Source: Saccharum officinarum
Taxonomy: Eukaryota > Streptophyta > Magnoliopsida > Poales > Poaceae
DNA length: 64,000 nt
Direction: 5' to 3'
NCBI GenBank assembly: GCA_020631735.1
Contig: CM036162.1
Span: forward strand, 90,630,401 to 90,694,400
Part shown: in pieces, positions 10,698 through 23,640 of the stretch
Layout of the letters: each line of letters opens with the position of its first letter
Position numbering within the stretch: the stretch's first letter is position 1
Translations under genes and position numbers: made by a program
The notes under the pieces: model-generated
Told to the model about the DNA's origin: nothing
Databases searched by the model: none
What the model saw: the letters and a program-made list of their open reading frames with translations, nothing else

Positions 10698-13600
10698 TAT
10701 AACACCCTAGGTGTTTATCACCAATTAAGTGGTGGGTTTAAGATCAAACATGATAGATTAGGGGAGATGACGATGTCAAAGTCAAACCTATGGGGATAAG
10801 CCCTAACCTAAACTTGGATATTGCACCCTTGCTTACATATAGGCTCAATTAAAAGATATATGCTTGGGTGTTGTTATCAAAGTATCGTCACATGTCTCAC
10901 ATCAATAACCATCTATATTGATCCCTAGAAAAGTTTCATGAAGTTTGGAATCAAAAAGTCACATGAAATGATAAGTTCCATTCCTATTGGAATTTGCCCC
11001 ATTAAGTTAATGGAACTATAGATCATCAACGAAGCTTTGCAAATTACCCAAATGACTCTAGATGAACTCTACAACACCTTAACTACACTTAGGACATTTA
11101 ATGGAACAATGTTCATGTTGATCATTTTGCCTAAATGTGCTTCTAAGTGATGGTTGACCATGTATGGACCCTAGAACACTTTTGTTTGACTATTTCAAAA
11201 GTGTGACCTAGAAGCTTTGTATGACTGTACACCCTTTTACAAAGTTGTAGGGAATTTTATAAGGAACAAACTTTGTTTAAGAGTCAAGTCATAAAAATGT
11301 GTGTAACATGCTCAAACAGGGCCCTCAAGTCAGAATTGGGACTGTTTCCGACACATAGCAATTTAAAACCCTGATTTCAGTGTCTCCGACATTGACATCC
11401 CGCGTTCTCGAGTTTTTGCTAAGCAACTTAAATTGGTCCAAATACGAAAGTTAGAGCTTACATGATGGGGAAGAGCATACAAGAAGATGGCACCAATTGC
11501 AATTCTTTTTGACCCCCATTTTGGATTGTTGCTCGTTGCTTTCAAATCACTGACATTGGCAACTTTGGAGCCATGTATCTCCTAAACCAGAACCCTAATG
11601 AGTAAAGTGTCTTAATAAAAATCATAGAGCATCATGTGGTCTTCGAACTTCATTTTGGGCCCAATATCCAATTCGGCCCATATCCAGCCCAAAAACGGCC
11701 TCCAAGATGCCTCGAACTGCGCCCGCCACCTGTTCGGGGAAAGTCCTCAAAGGCGACAGGTGTCCCGAACGTGGCCGCCATGCACTTCTCCTTGCTTCCT
11801 CGTGCCGGGAGTCGGGGCCATTGGGGAGCCACCCGAGCACCTGCCTCGGTCTCGCTTCCTCCTTATCCGGCCGCGTTTCACATCTCCTTCGTCGCTCCCA
11901 AGTGTCCTGCGTGCTGGGCGTGGCCGCGTCCGCCATGGGCACCGGAGCGGGGCTCCGAGCTCGGTCGCCGTCCTTGCCACCACTAGCAGCCGTCGTGCAC
12001 CAAACCGCCACCGCCAGGAGTTTCTTTACCTTTCCGCGAGATTAGAACGTCGTTTTCCCCACCTCCAATTGTCACCGTAGTGCGCCACCACCATGGCTGC
12101 CATGGCCGAGCTCCGGGCGCCACCGTGATTCCCTGTCTACGGTCTCCATCCGCCCAAACGAACCACATCAGCACCTCCGTCACTTCGGGCCGCACCTCCT
12201 GCACCCTCTCCTGAGGCCGCTCACCACCATAGCATTGTCGCCATCGGACCGCCGCCGTTGCCGACACCCGCTCCTGTGGCCACGCTGCTGGGGACCGCCT
12301 AACTTCATCACCAAGGACATGAATCACACTTAGTAACATGCAAAGCAACTCAAGGTGAAGCAACAACGATAACTGGAATATGCCAATTTCTGGACTAGCA
12401 AACAGTAGCTTCATAAATCAATCATATCTGGAGATATACAAATCCAAATGATATGAAATAAGACATTACAAAAAGCTTATGAAATTCTCTACATTTCATT
12501 TAATACCATCACAGCATGATTCCAGAGTTTAACATGTTGAATTTACACAAATACAGAAACTGGTCTAACAAGACAAAGAGCAAGCAATTCTGTACCCCAA
12601 CTTTAAACAGCTATAACTCCTAAACCACATGGCCAATCCTTGGCCACCGCCGCCGATGACCCCCTCGCCGGAGCCGTGAGCCCGGCCCCCTCCCCTGTTT
12701 TCGGCGGCCGGCAGTGAGGCCAAGCCCGTTCCCCTCTCTCCCTCTCTCTGTGTCCTTTTGTTTGAATGACGGTGGGGCTAGGTGGTCTAGCGGGTCCCAC
12801 TTGTCGGTTTAAGAAAGCGGTTGTCTGGGTATGTATTCGGGTGGAGCTAGCAAATTAAGTAGGGTTGTTCTAATTCTGTTTTTGAATTTTAGAAAATTGG
12901 TGAATCTTATAAAAATCATATCTCATGCTAGGTAATTCCAAAAATAGCAAGAGTGGACTTTTTGGAAACTTTGAGAAGAGCTCTTTGTAGTAGAGTCATA
13001 AAATTCTATATGTTTGTAGATGTTTTCTGATGTCTTTATTTAAGTTTTAAAAATGCTCTAAAATGCCTCTAAACTTGACCAGAGCAAGATCTGGAGTTTT
13101 ATGACTCCAAAAAAAATAGTGATTCTTATTTTGATAATTTGGTGATGACATGTACTAACTAGGAAAAATATTAAACACACTAGTTGTTCACTGTTTTCTT
13201 AGGGTTTTGATTGGACCTTGATAAATAAGGAAATCTATATTATTTTGCTTGTTATTTTTATATCTTGAGTTGTGCTGCTCCAATTGATGTGAAATTTTTA
13301 TGGTAGGCTTGTCATGCTATGGATGTACTGTGGTATAAATTTCATGGCCATTGCTTACTATATGCTCAAGTTATTGAGTTAACTTGTTTATGGCTTAATA
13401 AATAGCTTATAAATAATATATAAATGATAAAATAGAAAATGTTGTTCCATCACCTTATTATAATGTTGCTCTTTGATGTTAGTTCATTCTATGGCCATGT
13501 GTTCACAGAAAATATTGAGTTTTAGGTTTAACTTGCTCTCACATGATTTAGTGCAATAGCTATTTGTCTTTTTCATAGAGGTTGATATACTTGCCCAAAT

Positions 13601-16194
13601 GGATTGAAATTTGGACAGTAGACTTTTGAGAGCATTTGTAGACCCCTGTAATTTTGGTAGAATTTATGGAGTATCTTTATGATGTGGTCATAATTCCACC
13701 TAATGATCTAAATAAATTAAGAAAATGTATTAAAAGAATTTATTTAGTAATTAACACTATGTTTTCTGATGTTCATTAGTCATGTATGAAATGTTGGTAA
13801 AGTTGGTTTTGCCTAATTATATGTTTGCAACGGAAGTTAATAATTATTTCTTGCAAATGAGGTTTCTGGACAGATCTGGGAACTTAGCAAAGTTCTTCAT
13901 GATAATGTGCTTTGTTGTGAAACTTATTTATACAAAAGTTGTAGATAATTTATGTATCTAGCTTCTGTTAAAATTTGGTGGCATTTGGCCATGTGGTTTA
14001 GGAGTTATAGCTGTTTAAAGTTGGGGTACAGAATTGCTTGCTCTCTGTCTTGTTAGACCAGTTTCTGTATTTGTGTAAATTCAACATGTTAAACTCTGGA
14101 ATCATGTTGTGATGGTATTAAATGAAATGTAGAGAATTTCATAAGCTTTTTGTAATGTCTTATTTAATATCATTTGGATTTGTATATCTCCAGATATGAT
14201 TGATTTATGAAGCTACTGTTTGCTAGTCCAGAAATTGGCATATTCCAGTTATCGTTGTTGCTTCACCTTGAGTTGCTTTGCATGTTACTAAGTGTGATTC
14301 ATGTCCTTGGTGATGAAGTTAGTACACCTGAAACTTGTGAAGATTATGCTTTACTTATTATGCATGGAATGGTTGGTGTGCTATAGTCAGTGAGTGGCTT
14401 TGAGGGCTTGTATCTTGTTTAAATATTGTGCTTGTCTTATGTGATGCATTCTTATTGCCATTCATCATGTTCATACACATGCATCGTCATATCTCATTTA
14501 GGTATGTTAGATGCACTACGTGGATGGCAAGATGTGGAGCTGAACCCGAAGATGGAGTTGGTGGATCCATCCCGAAGATAGAAGGACCGGACAAGTGATA
14601 GATTGGGAGATGCTCGCCAAGTGAATTCATCTGACATACTCTAACTTGAGTCGGATCCCAGGCAAGCCCCGAAGCATTATAAGCCTCCTATCTTCAAAGC
14701 AATTAATTCTATATATGTTATAAGTATTGTTGCATTAAGTGATAGGAGTTGGTTGGAAACTCTTGCTGCATTATATCATTTCTTGTCCAGATATATGAAT
14801 CCTTGAATCCTACATAGACTAGGATCGAGTAGATGCTTAGCCCTGCTTTAAGCGGTAGAAGTCAGGTGATTTCCTGTCACCTGCGAGATCTAAGGATATT
14901 CATATATGGCACGGTTGGCTATATTTGCTATCGTGGAATGGAACCATGTGTTAGTAAAATGAAATGAGACCGGGCGGGATGACGATAGAGAAGCAACAAG
15001 GCATGGAGGTCTTGGGTGTGAATCTATCCCCGTCTGAGTCATTTAAGGACCGATTCGCTATACGTCCTTGAGTCATGTTGAACGCAGTCTAACACTTAGT
15101 TGGCCGGATAAGTCGTTCTGACCGCAAAGCCGAGTAATGTGATTCAGGCCGGGAATCGAATGGTAGGTTGCTTCTTGGAGGAGAGAAAGGATGTGCTTGG
15201 GGACATTGGCGTGAGACCAAGGGGGGTTAGAGTCCCTATCACCTGGCAGAGTGTCGCCCTTGGGGTCGCGACATCATTTGGACCCGCGATTCCTGAATCA
15301 TATGAAAAGGTGGCTTGTGCGACCCTGGCAGGGGCCTGCGCGGTGAGTGTTAGAAATACCCCTCCAGCTGGATAGGAATTCGATTCGAATCGTCGTCGCT
15401 CCCGGTTAGTGAGCACTTGACTTGAGCAGCGGCAACGTAGATTCAATTAAATTGAACTGATGGTTAATTGGATCACGATGGAAATGTTGCCTCAATTTAT
15501 ACCTGCTATGGTTAATATTGTTTGCTCCTAATAAAGTGAGTGCTCTAGTACAGGTGCTAATATAGATGACAGGTTAATGACGATTAACTTGATGCTTAAG
15601 CATTAATGATTACTTATCTGTATTAAGCTTTTATGCAAAATGTTGTCAAGCTAGCCCCACTTTATATCAGCCTTGCATGATCCTTGGTGTCACTTTATTT
15701 CTGGTTTCTGACGGGTAAGTCTAGCTGAGTACCTTCTCGTACTCAGGGTTTTATCCCCACTTGTTGCAGGTTATGATGTATCATGGCGACTGCAAGAGTT
15801 GGTTGGCTCCTGCCTTGTGGCAGAGTGTGATCATGGGCATGATCCTTCTTATTTACCTTATCTCTAATGCTTTTGTTGGAAGTCGACCGTGGTACTGGCA
15901 TGTATTAGAAATAAGAATAATGTTAGTTTCAAATTACTTTGCTTCCGCTACTTTTCAATGTAAGTTCTAATAACTATGTTGAACTCCGATGTATATTGAA
16001 TTACTTGCGAAATGGTTGTAACATGTGACTTGTTATGTTGAATCACTATGATCTTGGCTTGTATGTTGGTTGGTTTGAAATCCCTCGTGATTTCATTGGA
16101 CTACCGGAGTTATATGGGCTCAAGTGCGAGAATTTGATCACTCCGGTGATTGTTTTTGTACTTGTGCTCTTATAATTTGGACGGTTCTGTTACA
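10698..16194 (+). mobile_element. Very long Gypsy-type LTR (copy 2), carrying an inverted patch
   Basis: This is a second copy of the LTR at 235-5451, 5497 bp long. Its terminal TG is mutated to TA at 10698-10699. It ends GTTACA at 16194 next to the same Copia pol position as copy 1. It is about 280 bp longer because 55 bp (equivalent to 1838-1892) are replaced by a 336-bp inverted segment at 12301-12636. Point differences from copy 1 are about 1% by eye in the first kilobase. Confidence 0.8.
12301..12636 (-). repeat. 336-bp inverted copy of LTR sequence 13985-14320
   Basis: The segment is the reverse complement of 13985-14320 in the same LTR, so the two form an inverted repeat with a 1.35-kb spacer. 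The left junction follows ACCGCCT and the right junction precedes TCCTTGGCC, both matching copy 1 at 1837 and 1893. It shares the T-run variant of copy 2 (GCTTTTTG) but keeps copy-1-like bases elsewhere, so it arose in the copy-2 lineage before later point changes. Confidence 0.9.
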
Positions 16195-16637
16195 CAAGCC
16201 TTCTATGCCAAAGCCAACCCATGCTTGATTTGGAGATTAAGCAAGTTGTCAAGGAAGTTTCTCTAGCATTGAAGTCAACTAGATAGAGATTCTCACATCT
16301 AAAGCCCTTGAATGCCACATTTGAACCATCCATATTAATAACTTCCACATCATCAACCCCAAAGATACATTTGTAATTAAGATCACATATTTGTGCCACG
16401 GATAAGAGATTGAAATCCAAGCTTTCAACTAGCAACACATTGGAGATACTCAAGTCATTTGATATCGCAATCTTGCCCAAGCCAATAACCTTGCCTTTCT
16501 TGTTATTGCCAAATGTGATAGAATCAACACCACTATCATTGTCATTGATTGAGTCAAACATTCTTGATGTACCGGTCATGTGTTGAGTGCACCCACTATC
16601 AATAATCCAATGCCTTCCTCCGGCTTTGTAATTTACC
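16195..16637 (-). pseudogene. pol: Sirevirus pol 5' fragment (copy 2)
   Basis: This has the same content and break point as copy 1 at 5452-5894: the protease DSG region and GAG-pre-integrase up to GWLWHRRL, ended by the Gypsy LTR. The sharing of an identical insertion site shows that the two copies are products of duplication and not independent insertions. Confidence 0.85.
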
Positions 16638-16647
16638 TACAAGCAAA

Positions 16648-18732
16648 TCAATAAAGCTTAGGTATCCATTTTTGCTTGGGTCCTTGTAGGTTAGTAACTA
16701 AGCTCTTTGGTACCCAAATAGCCTTCTTCTTTGGGCCAACAATGGGTGTACCAATAAACTTAGCTTGCACACCCTTCACACCTTTGGTAAGCACATAGCA
16801 AGAATCAAAAGGTATAGCATTAACAAATTTCTTGCTTTGGTTCTTTTTATTGCAATTATGCTCTAAGTGTCCAACTTGCTTGCATCTATTGCAAAACCGA
16901 CCATTGCCCTTCACAAAGCTAGGCTTTGGAGTTGCAAAGGCCGACTTACCTTTTTTGGGGGTATAGCCCAATCCCTCTTTGTTAAGAGAGAACCTTTGGC
17001 TACCCAAGCACTTAAGCAAGCGGGCCTCACCACCATAGGCCTTGCCTAGGGCGTGAGTGAGCTCATCCACCTCTTTCTTGAGAGTCTCATTCTCAACCAT
17101 TAGTGAGGCATCACAAGTGAAACCATCACTAGTAGAGGAGGTAGAGTCGGTGGTGGTGGATGAAGAGCTACAAGAAGGGTTAGCATTTGATATGATGATA
17201 GGTTCATAAGAGGATTCATCTATTATATCACATGTAACACCTATATCACATGATACAATAACCTCCTTCTTTGCTTGTTGCTCAAGTAGCAATGAGTGAG
17301 CTTTTTCAAGCTTGGAATGAGCCTTACCAAGATCCTCATGGTCTTCCACTAGACTCTCATGAGTGGTCTTAAGCTCACTAAGAACTTTCTCAAGTATTGC
17401 TACTTTCATTGAAAGCTTCTTACACTCCTTGTTCTTGGCAATAGCTATGTCTCTAGTTTGTTGCATCAAGTCATATAGTTGTTCTTTAGTTGGTTCTTCA
17501 TCATCATTTTCATTATCATTATCATTATCATTATCATTATCATTATCACTATCATGAGCATATTCTATTTCACTTTCATCATCACTCTCATCATATATTA
17601 CCTTAGTTTCTTTGGTCATGAGGCACGACGAGGATGAATCAAATAGTGATGGCTTCTTGTTGATAGCAATGGAAGCAAAAGCCTTGTTGGATGATCATTC
17701 TTCTTCTTCTTCTTCATCATCATCACTTTCCCAAGTGACCACATAGGCTCCGTTCTTGCCCTTCTTGAAAGTCATCTTGGCTTCTCTCTTTTTCTTCTCA
17801 AACTTGCCCCTCTTGTTGTTCTTCTTCTTGTCATAGGGACATTCGGCTTGAAGATGTTCGGTGCTATCACAATTGAAGCACTTCCTTTGTTGCTCATTGC
17901 TCTTGAAGTTGTCATTTCTCTTTTTGAAGCCTCTTCTCTTAATGAACATGTGACCCATTTTCTTGACTACAAAAGCAAATGCCTCATCATCAATTTTATA
18001 TTCTTCATCTTCACTATTGTCTTCTTCTTCTTCTTCAATGACGGTAGCTTTGCCCTTGGAGGAGATGGCCTTGAACGCCACGGTCTTCTTCTTCTTTTCT
18101 TCCTCCTTCTCCTTCTCATCAACATCTTGATCATACTTATCATATGTTAATACCTCTCTAAGCAAATCATTAGGCTTCATTGTTTCAAGCCCATCTCTTT
18201 GTAGCATCATGATTAACATTTTGAATTTTCTTGGTAAGCTCAATAAGAACTTGTGGCAAAAATCTTGGTCTTGTGTCTTGTGCCCTAAGCTCTTGAGATC
18301 ATTCACAAATACTTGCAATCTATGAAACATCTCTAAGATTGTTTCTTCTTCTTTCATCTTGAAGTTCTCAAACTCACTCTTGAGCCCATATAGCTTGGCA
18401 CTCTTCACAACCTTAGTGCCCTCATATGTTTCACTCAACCTTGTCCATACTTCATATGCCAATTCTAAGTCCTTGATGCTCTCAAATACTTTTGTGTCAA
18501 TACCATGGTAAAGTGTATTGAGAGCCAATCTATTGCATGTTCTATTTGCTCTATCTTCATCGGTAAGATGATCGGGATCAATGATAGCAACGTCATTCTC
18601 GGTGACTTGCAAAACTCTCTCATGAATAGAACCAAAGTACATTGTCATCTTTCTCTTCCAATGAGCAAAAGAACTAACACCATCAAAGAACGGTGGCTTG
18701 CCCCCAACATGATTGAACACAATTTGAGCCAT
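16648..18732 (-). pseudogene. gag: Sirevirus gag (copy 2) broken by one nonsense codon
   Basis: The sequence is colinear with the intact gag at 5905-7968, and both halves are in the same frame. A Ser TCA codon seen in copy 1 reads TGA here (17695-17697), directly after a Glu-codon run, splitting the ORF into 345 and 323 residues. The domains are as in copy 1: UBN2-type gag, two zinc knuckles, an acidic tract and a coiled-coil-like segment. The Asp-Asn codon repeat is longer than in copies 1 and 3, a slippage-prone site. The break is visible in the sequence; whether any product is made is unknown. Confidence 0.88.
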
Positions 18733-18778
18733 TTTTCACACCGAAGGATGTTAAGCCTTGATTAAAACGGTGACCACG

Positions 18779-18790
18779 GCTCCGATACCA
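18779..18790 (-). promoter_or_regulatory. Sirevirus primer binding site (copy 2)
   Basis: It is identical to the primer binding site of copy 1 (TGGTATCGGAGC on minus), two bases inside the LTR border at 18793. Confidence 0.85.
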
Positions 18791-18792
18791 CT

Positions 18793-21045
18793 TGTAAGGT
18801 CCTAGATGGCTAGAGGGGGGGTGAATAGCCTATAAAAATTTCTACATAAGCCACTAAGCAAACTTGTTAGAATAACAAACGGCGTAAAGCGAGTTTTGCT
18901 TAGCCTACGGTTGTGATGCAAGCCTCCTATCCACAAGACTAGTAGATTATGATCTCTAGTTCACACAAGGGCTAAGTCACTAAACTTGCACTAGGAAGCA
19001 AGCTAACAACAACTAGCAAAGCCACTACTAGAGCTACACAAGATAATCTAGTAAATGTAAATGCAAGAGAGAGGATTGAATATCTTATACCAACGGTGTA
19101 GTGAAGATGTTGCCAATCACCAAGATGATATATAATCAATCAATATTAACAACAACACAATATGAAGACCAATCACTGGGAGACAAGAGACACAATATTT
19201 TTGTTCACCCGGTGTTCACTTGTGCACTGACAAGCTACGTCACCGGTTGTGTCGACCAACACTTAGATGGTTCCTCGGTGTGACCCTCAAGTCACTTGCC
19301 CCTCAAGGCACGCCCCGCAAGGCACCACAAGACACCACTCTCAAGTGAGGTAACTCAATGACACGCGCAATGTAATAGAGTTGCTTTTGGCGTCCCACCG
19401 AGGAAAGCACAAGAACCTCTTACAATCAACCGGAGGTGGCCAAGAACAATCACCTTCTCTTGCCAACGCCTCCAACAATCTCCAAGCCAGCTAGGAGCGG
19501 TACTCTCCAAGAGTAACAAGAAATCCACCGGCTATACCACCCACAAGTGCCACTAGATACCCTCAAGCTATGCAATGCACTTTGGGATCACTCAATCTCA
19601 CTTTTGATTTGCAATCAAGCAAGAGAGAAGAGTGGGAGGAGATGCTGTAGCTCAAAGGATGCACAAGTATGTTAGAAATCACGAGAGACCTCCCCAAAGG
19701 CCGGCCAACAAGTATTTATAAGCATCCCATCTGAATAGAGCCGTTATACCCCTTCACTGGGTCTGTTCGAGATGACCGGATGCGCCGGTCATAACTGACC
19801 GGATGCGCTCAACCACGTCCGATTCTCCAACGGTCACTGACCCCAACGGTCAAACCAACGACCGGACGCGCCCCAGGCAATGACCGAACGCGCCGATCGC
19901 ACTAAACCACGCGCCCATGAAGCAACGACCTGACGCGCCCCTCGCAACGACCGGACGCGCCGATCGCACAGTACCGCGCGCGCAACGACATGACCGGACG
20001 CGCTCCTTGCGACGACCGGACGCGACAGTGCCCGCGTCCGGTTAGAGTCTAGTAAGCTCTCTCAATGATTGGACACGTCCGATCATGTGTGATCGGACGC
20101 GCCTCACGTCCGATCATCCTCGTGAACCGCAGTTCCCGCTGGGTGATTGACCGGACGCGCCGGTCCCGTGAGTGACCGGACGCGCCGGTTACAAACCCTA
20201 ACACCCGCGTCTGCGCTGTACTGACCGAACGCGTCCGGTCATACCATGACCACGTCCGGTGCAGCGTCCGGTCATCTCTGTGACCTCCGTTCGCCTCCGT
20301 TTCTTTTCTGACTTCCGGCGTAGTGGAAAATAGGCATTTCAAGTTCCCAAAAACGCCTGAATCCCGCGCTCGCAAGCTCGGCGGGAGGGAGAGAGAGACC
20401 CAAACCCTCTCTACCGCTCAAACTTCATCGCCTTCGCAAATGTGCCAACACCAACAAGTGATCACCACCTTGTGCACGTGTGTTAGCATTTTCATAATCA
20501 TTTTCGAAGGTTTTCCAGTTAGCTCACTAGGCCCTACATGCAATGCACTTCATGAATTCACCTAGTGGCACCCGTGCATCGAATAACCGATAAGACTTCC
20601 CCTCTTAATAGTTCGGCTATCGATTCTAAACCACTCACACCCTCTATGGTGTCTCGAGTGCAAAACAAAATGGCCCTATGGTTATATCTTTGCCTTGAGC
20701 CCATTTTGTTCTTCCAAAAGATATGATCCACTTCATATCATCACATGACCGTCTCGATCCATCGACCTTAACTTCACTTGCTCTTTACCGTTGCATCGGT
20801 CCGTCGGCGCCAAGTCTTGCTCAAGCTTCACCATCGCATGGTCCTTCGCTTCGAAGCCTCGACTTGCCCTTCACCCTCACAACCGGTCCATCGAGCCAAG
20901 CATCATTTCGGTCTTCATCATCTTGGTCACATGAGTTAATGTCGTGTCTCATATTCAATGACCACCTTTATCTAAATCATCTACTTAGATACAAAGGTTA
21001 GTCATAGGTTTCATCAATTAGCCAAAACCAAACTAGGGACTTTCA
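18793..21045 (-). mobile_element. Complete 5' LTR of Sirevirus copy 2
   Basis: On the plus strand it runs from TGTAAGG (18793) to GACTTTCA (21045), so on its own strand it has TG...CA ends and is 2253 bp long. A TATA box on minus is at 19723-19730. Bases 19770-20290 hold a dense array of CCGGACGCG-type motifs upstream of that promoter. It abuts a different Sirevirus LTR at 21046, which is its insertion target. The small ORFs inside are shadows. Confidence 0.88.
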
Positions 21046-21924
21046 CCAGCGTCCGTCGTTGTCGCGGCTCACAGCCCGGCTGACGCCACACGCAACTTCG
21101 CCATTTCTTCCAACCTTCGGCGTAATAGAAAATAAGCGTTTCATCTCCTCGAAAACGCTTAAATCCCGCCTCGCAAGCTCGGCGAGAGAGAGAGGACCCC
21201 AAACCCCTCTCTACCCCTCAAACTCCATCGCTTTCGCAAATGTGCCAACACCAACAAGTGATCACCACCTTATACACGTGTGTTAGCATTTTCACAATCA
21301 TTTTCTCGAAGGAGTTAGGCACTCAACTTGCCTCGCCACTCGATCCTAACACGTATGCAAATTTAGATCGCTCAAGTGGCATTAGATGACCGATATGCAA
21401 ACAAGTTTGCCCCTCTTGATAGTATGGCCATATATCCTAAACCCGGTCATCAACTTCTCTACACACCTATGACCGGTGAAATGGAAATGCTCTAGGTTAT
21501 ACCTTTGTCTTGCGCATTCCACTCCATCTCCTCCGACGTTGATGCAACACTTGCACCAACCATATCATAAATAATATGATCCACTTCGTATCATCATGTG
21601 ACCTTGGTCCATCGATCTTGACCTCACTTGCTCTTCACTGTTGCGTTGGTCCATCGGCGCCAAGTCTTGCTCAAGCTTCACCGCCTCACGGTCCATCGCT
21701 CCAAAGCCTTCGATTTGCCCTTCACACTCCAACCGGTCCGTCGAGCCAAGCCTCATCTTGATCTTCGCCACCTTGGCCACATGACTTCATGTCATGTCTC
21801 ATATGCAATGAGCTCCTCTATGACACTATCACCTGTGGACTAATCTCCTATGTATCTCACATTAAACATAATTAATCTACCTAAGGTTGTCACTCAATTA
21901 CCAAAACTAAATAAGGACCTTTCA
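21046..21924 (-). mobile_element. Fragment of a diverged Sirevirus LTR (insertion target of copy 2)
   Basis: Segments such as the GCATTTTCACAATCATTTTC stretch and the closing GACCTTTCA resemble the neighbouring LTR but are clearly diverged. Only the promoter-distal part is present, cut where copy 2 begins inside a GCGTCCGTCG motif. This is nesting of one Sirevirus in the LTR of another. Confidence 0.7.
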
Positions 21925-21929
21925 ACAGG

Positions 21930-22080
21930 GTCACGTCCGCGCTGTCGTACGCAGCTCTAGAGTGGGTCCTCATCGTGCTGCTCATGAATCAATGGCCTGC
22001 TCGGCTATGCCATCGCCAGGTTCATGGACCACTTCGCACTCAGACCGGCGCAGGTGAGGGAGCTTAGTTGGGCGATGGCA
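21930..22080 (+). pseudogene. Fragment of a GTD-binding (zein-binding, DUF593) protein gene
   Basis: Translation gives a hydrophobic stretch like ALSYAALEWVLIVLLM, then after a +1 frame change NGLLGYAIARFMDHFALRP. This matches what I know of the N-terminal membrane segment of plant GTD-binding proteins (maize Floury1 and myosin-binding protein family), where an EWVLI..LL motif precedes a second hydrophobic run and a Cys-rich CxxC region. The CxxC region and the coiled-coil GTD domain are absent. I read it as a captured or truncated exon piece, frameshifted near 21988. The similarity is recalled, not searched. Confidence 0.5.
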
Positions 22081-23640
22081 CGGTCGTGGGCAGACGCCAC
22101 GTCCGGAGCAAGGATGGGCACGGGCGTGGCCGCTACGTCGGGTGCAGGCGCTGGAGCCATATCCGGATGGACGCCGCCGGCCAGACGTCTAAGCAGTAAT
22201 GTCACCTTTTTATAAAAAAAAATAGAACTAGTTTTTGAAAAATCATTGTATGATTTTTGCCAAAATCTTGCGTTTTCAAATATACCCTCAGAGTTGGCAA
22301 ATGGCAAGAAGATATCTGTCACCTGTATTTCCACACTGGATGGGCTGGTTCGGCAGGTGGAAAAGCCGGCTGGTTTCGGCTGATTCAATAGTATTTTGTG
22401 AGAGAGAATAAGCTGAAATAAGTTGAAACAAGCCGAAACATGACCAGCAGAACAAGGCCGATGGCTGTGGCCTGGATGTGCCTGCTCTGCACTGTACATA
22501 TGCTGATGCGTCACTGCCCAGATCCTCTCAGTCCAACACGGGGGCAACTGCCAACTGGGCTAGCGCCAGATGACGCAGTAGTCTGTTTGTGAGTATGGTA
22601 TCCCTAAGCTAGACAGCTGGTTATCATCAGCCCATCACGGGATCACCTAATTTGATTTGATTATATACGGGTGACAGACGATCTGTCGTTGAGCTGTGAG
22701 CCAGTCGCTTTCATAAACTGACACGGGAATTTCAAAAGTATACGTGGGGGTGTAATAACCCTTTTTTCTTCTAATGCGAGAATCGTATTATTCGTGTTAT
22801 TATTTTCCTAGCACGTGGATATCATCAGACATTTCTGGTGCATTCGGCCGGTATACGGTGTCCGTCAATGCTTTTAAATTTTAGTTTTCAATTTTGCCTA
22901 TTGGTATTTTTAGTTTCAAATTTAAAGTTACATGGCTAATTTACTTGAAATAAAGATACTCCTGCATTCAAAATCTCCCAAATTTCTTAGACTTTATAAA
23001 CATATTTTTTTTCTGTGAAAGTAATGGCCGAACGAACATATTGGAAAACTATGTTACCAAGAACGCTGAAGCATTTTTGAAACTTTTACACGTAGCATTG
23101 TTGCATTCGGCCATCCTGTCCCGTGTCCACAAATTGAGCCATTGGAGAAAACTATGCTCTATCCACAAATTATCATATAAATAATATAAAATAAATAAAT
23201 AAATAAATAAATAAATAAATAGACAAAGTATAATTTGAAAGACCGTGTCAAGTTTATTTAGTATGCTTTCAATTGAGTGAACGAAAATGTAGAATACAAG
23301 GAGACAAAGATACAACCATCACTCTCAACGGATAGTTTTATTCTTTTGTTTCAGACATATATGACTCGCATTGGGTTGGTAACGAGTCAAGGCAGTTTAA
23401 TCCCCGTGAAAGTCGCTTCTTCTCTCTTTTTAGAAATGTCGATACATTATGAAAAAAAAACTTATATGTGGTAGTCTGTTAAATGTAAATGAAACTCTGA
23501 TAAAACTTCCACATATATTATATAAAATCACTGTAAAAGTTATTTTCATGTGCGGAAAATAAGGAAACTCCCGTAAATGGAAAGAAAAAACATCTTATAG
23601 CTAGTAGAAAACAGTGCCACATGCTCTAGAGCGTACGCGG
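22081..23640. other. Intergenic region with MITE remnants and an (AAAT)n microsatellite
   Basis: Around 22370-22460 are pieces resembling a common grass MITE (CGGCTGATT... TGTGAGAGAGAATAAGC). 23186-23220 is an AAAT-type microsatellite. I see no coding feature here. The short ORFs have no recognisable family. Confidence 0.5.
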
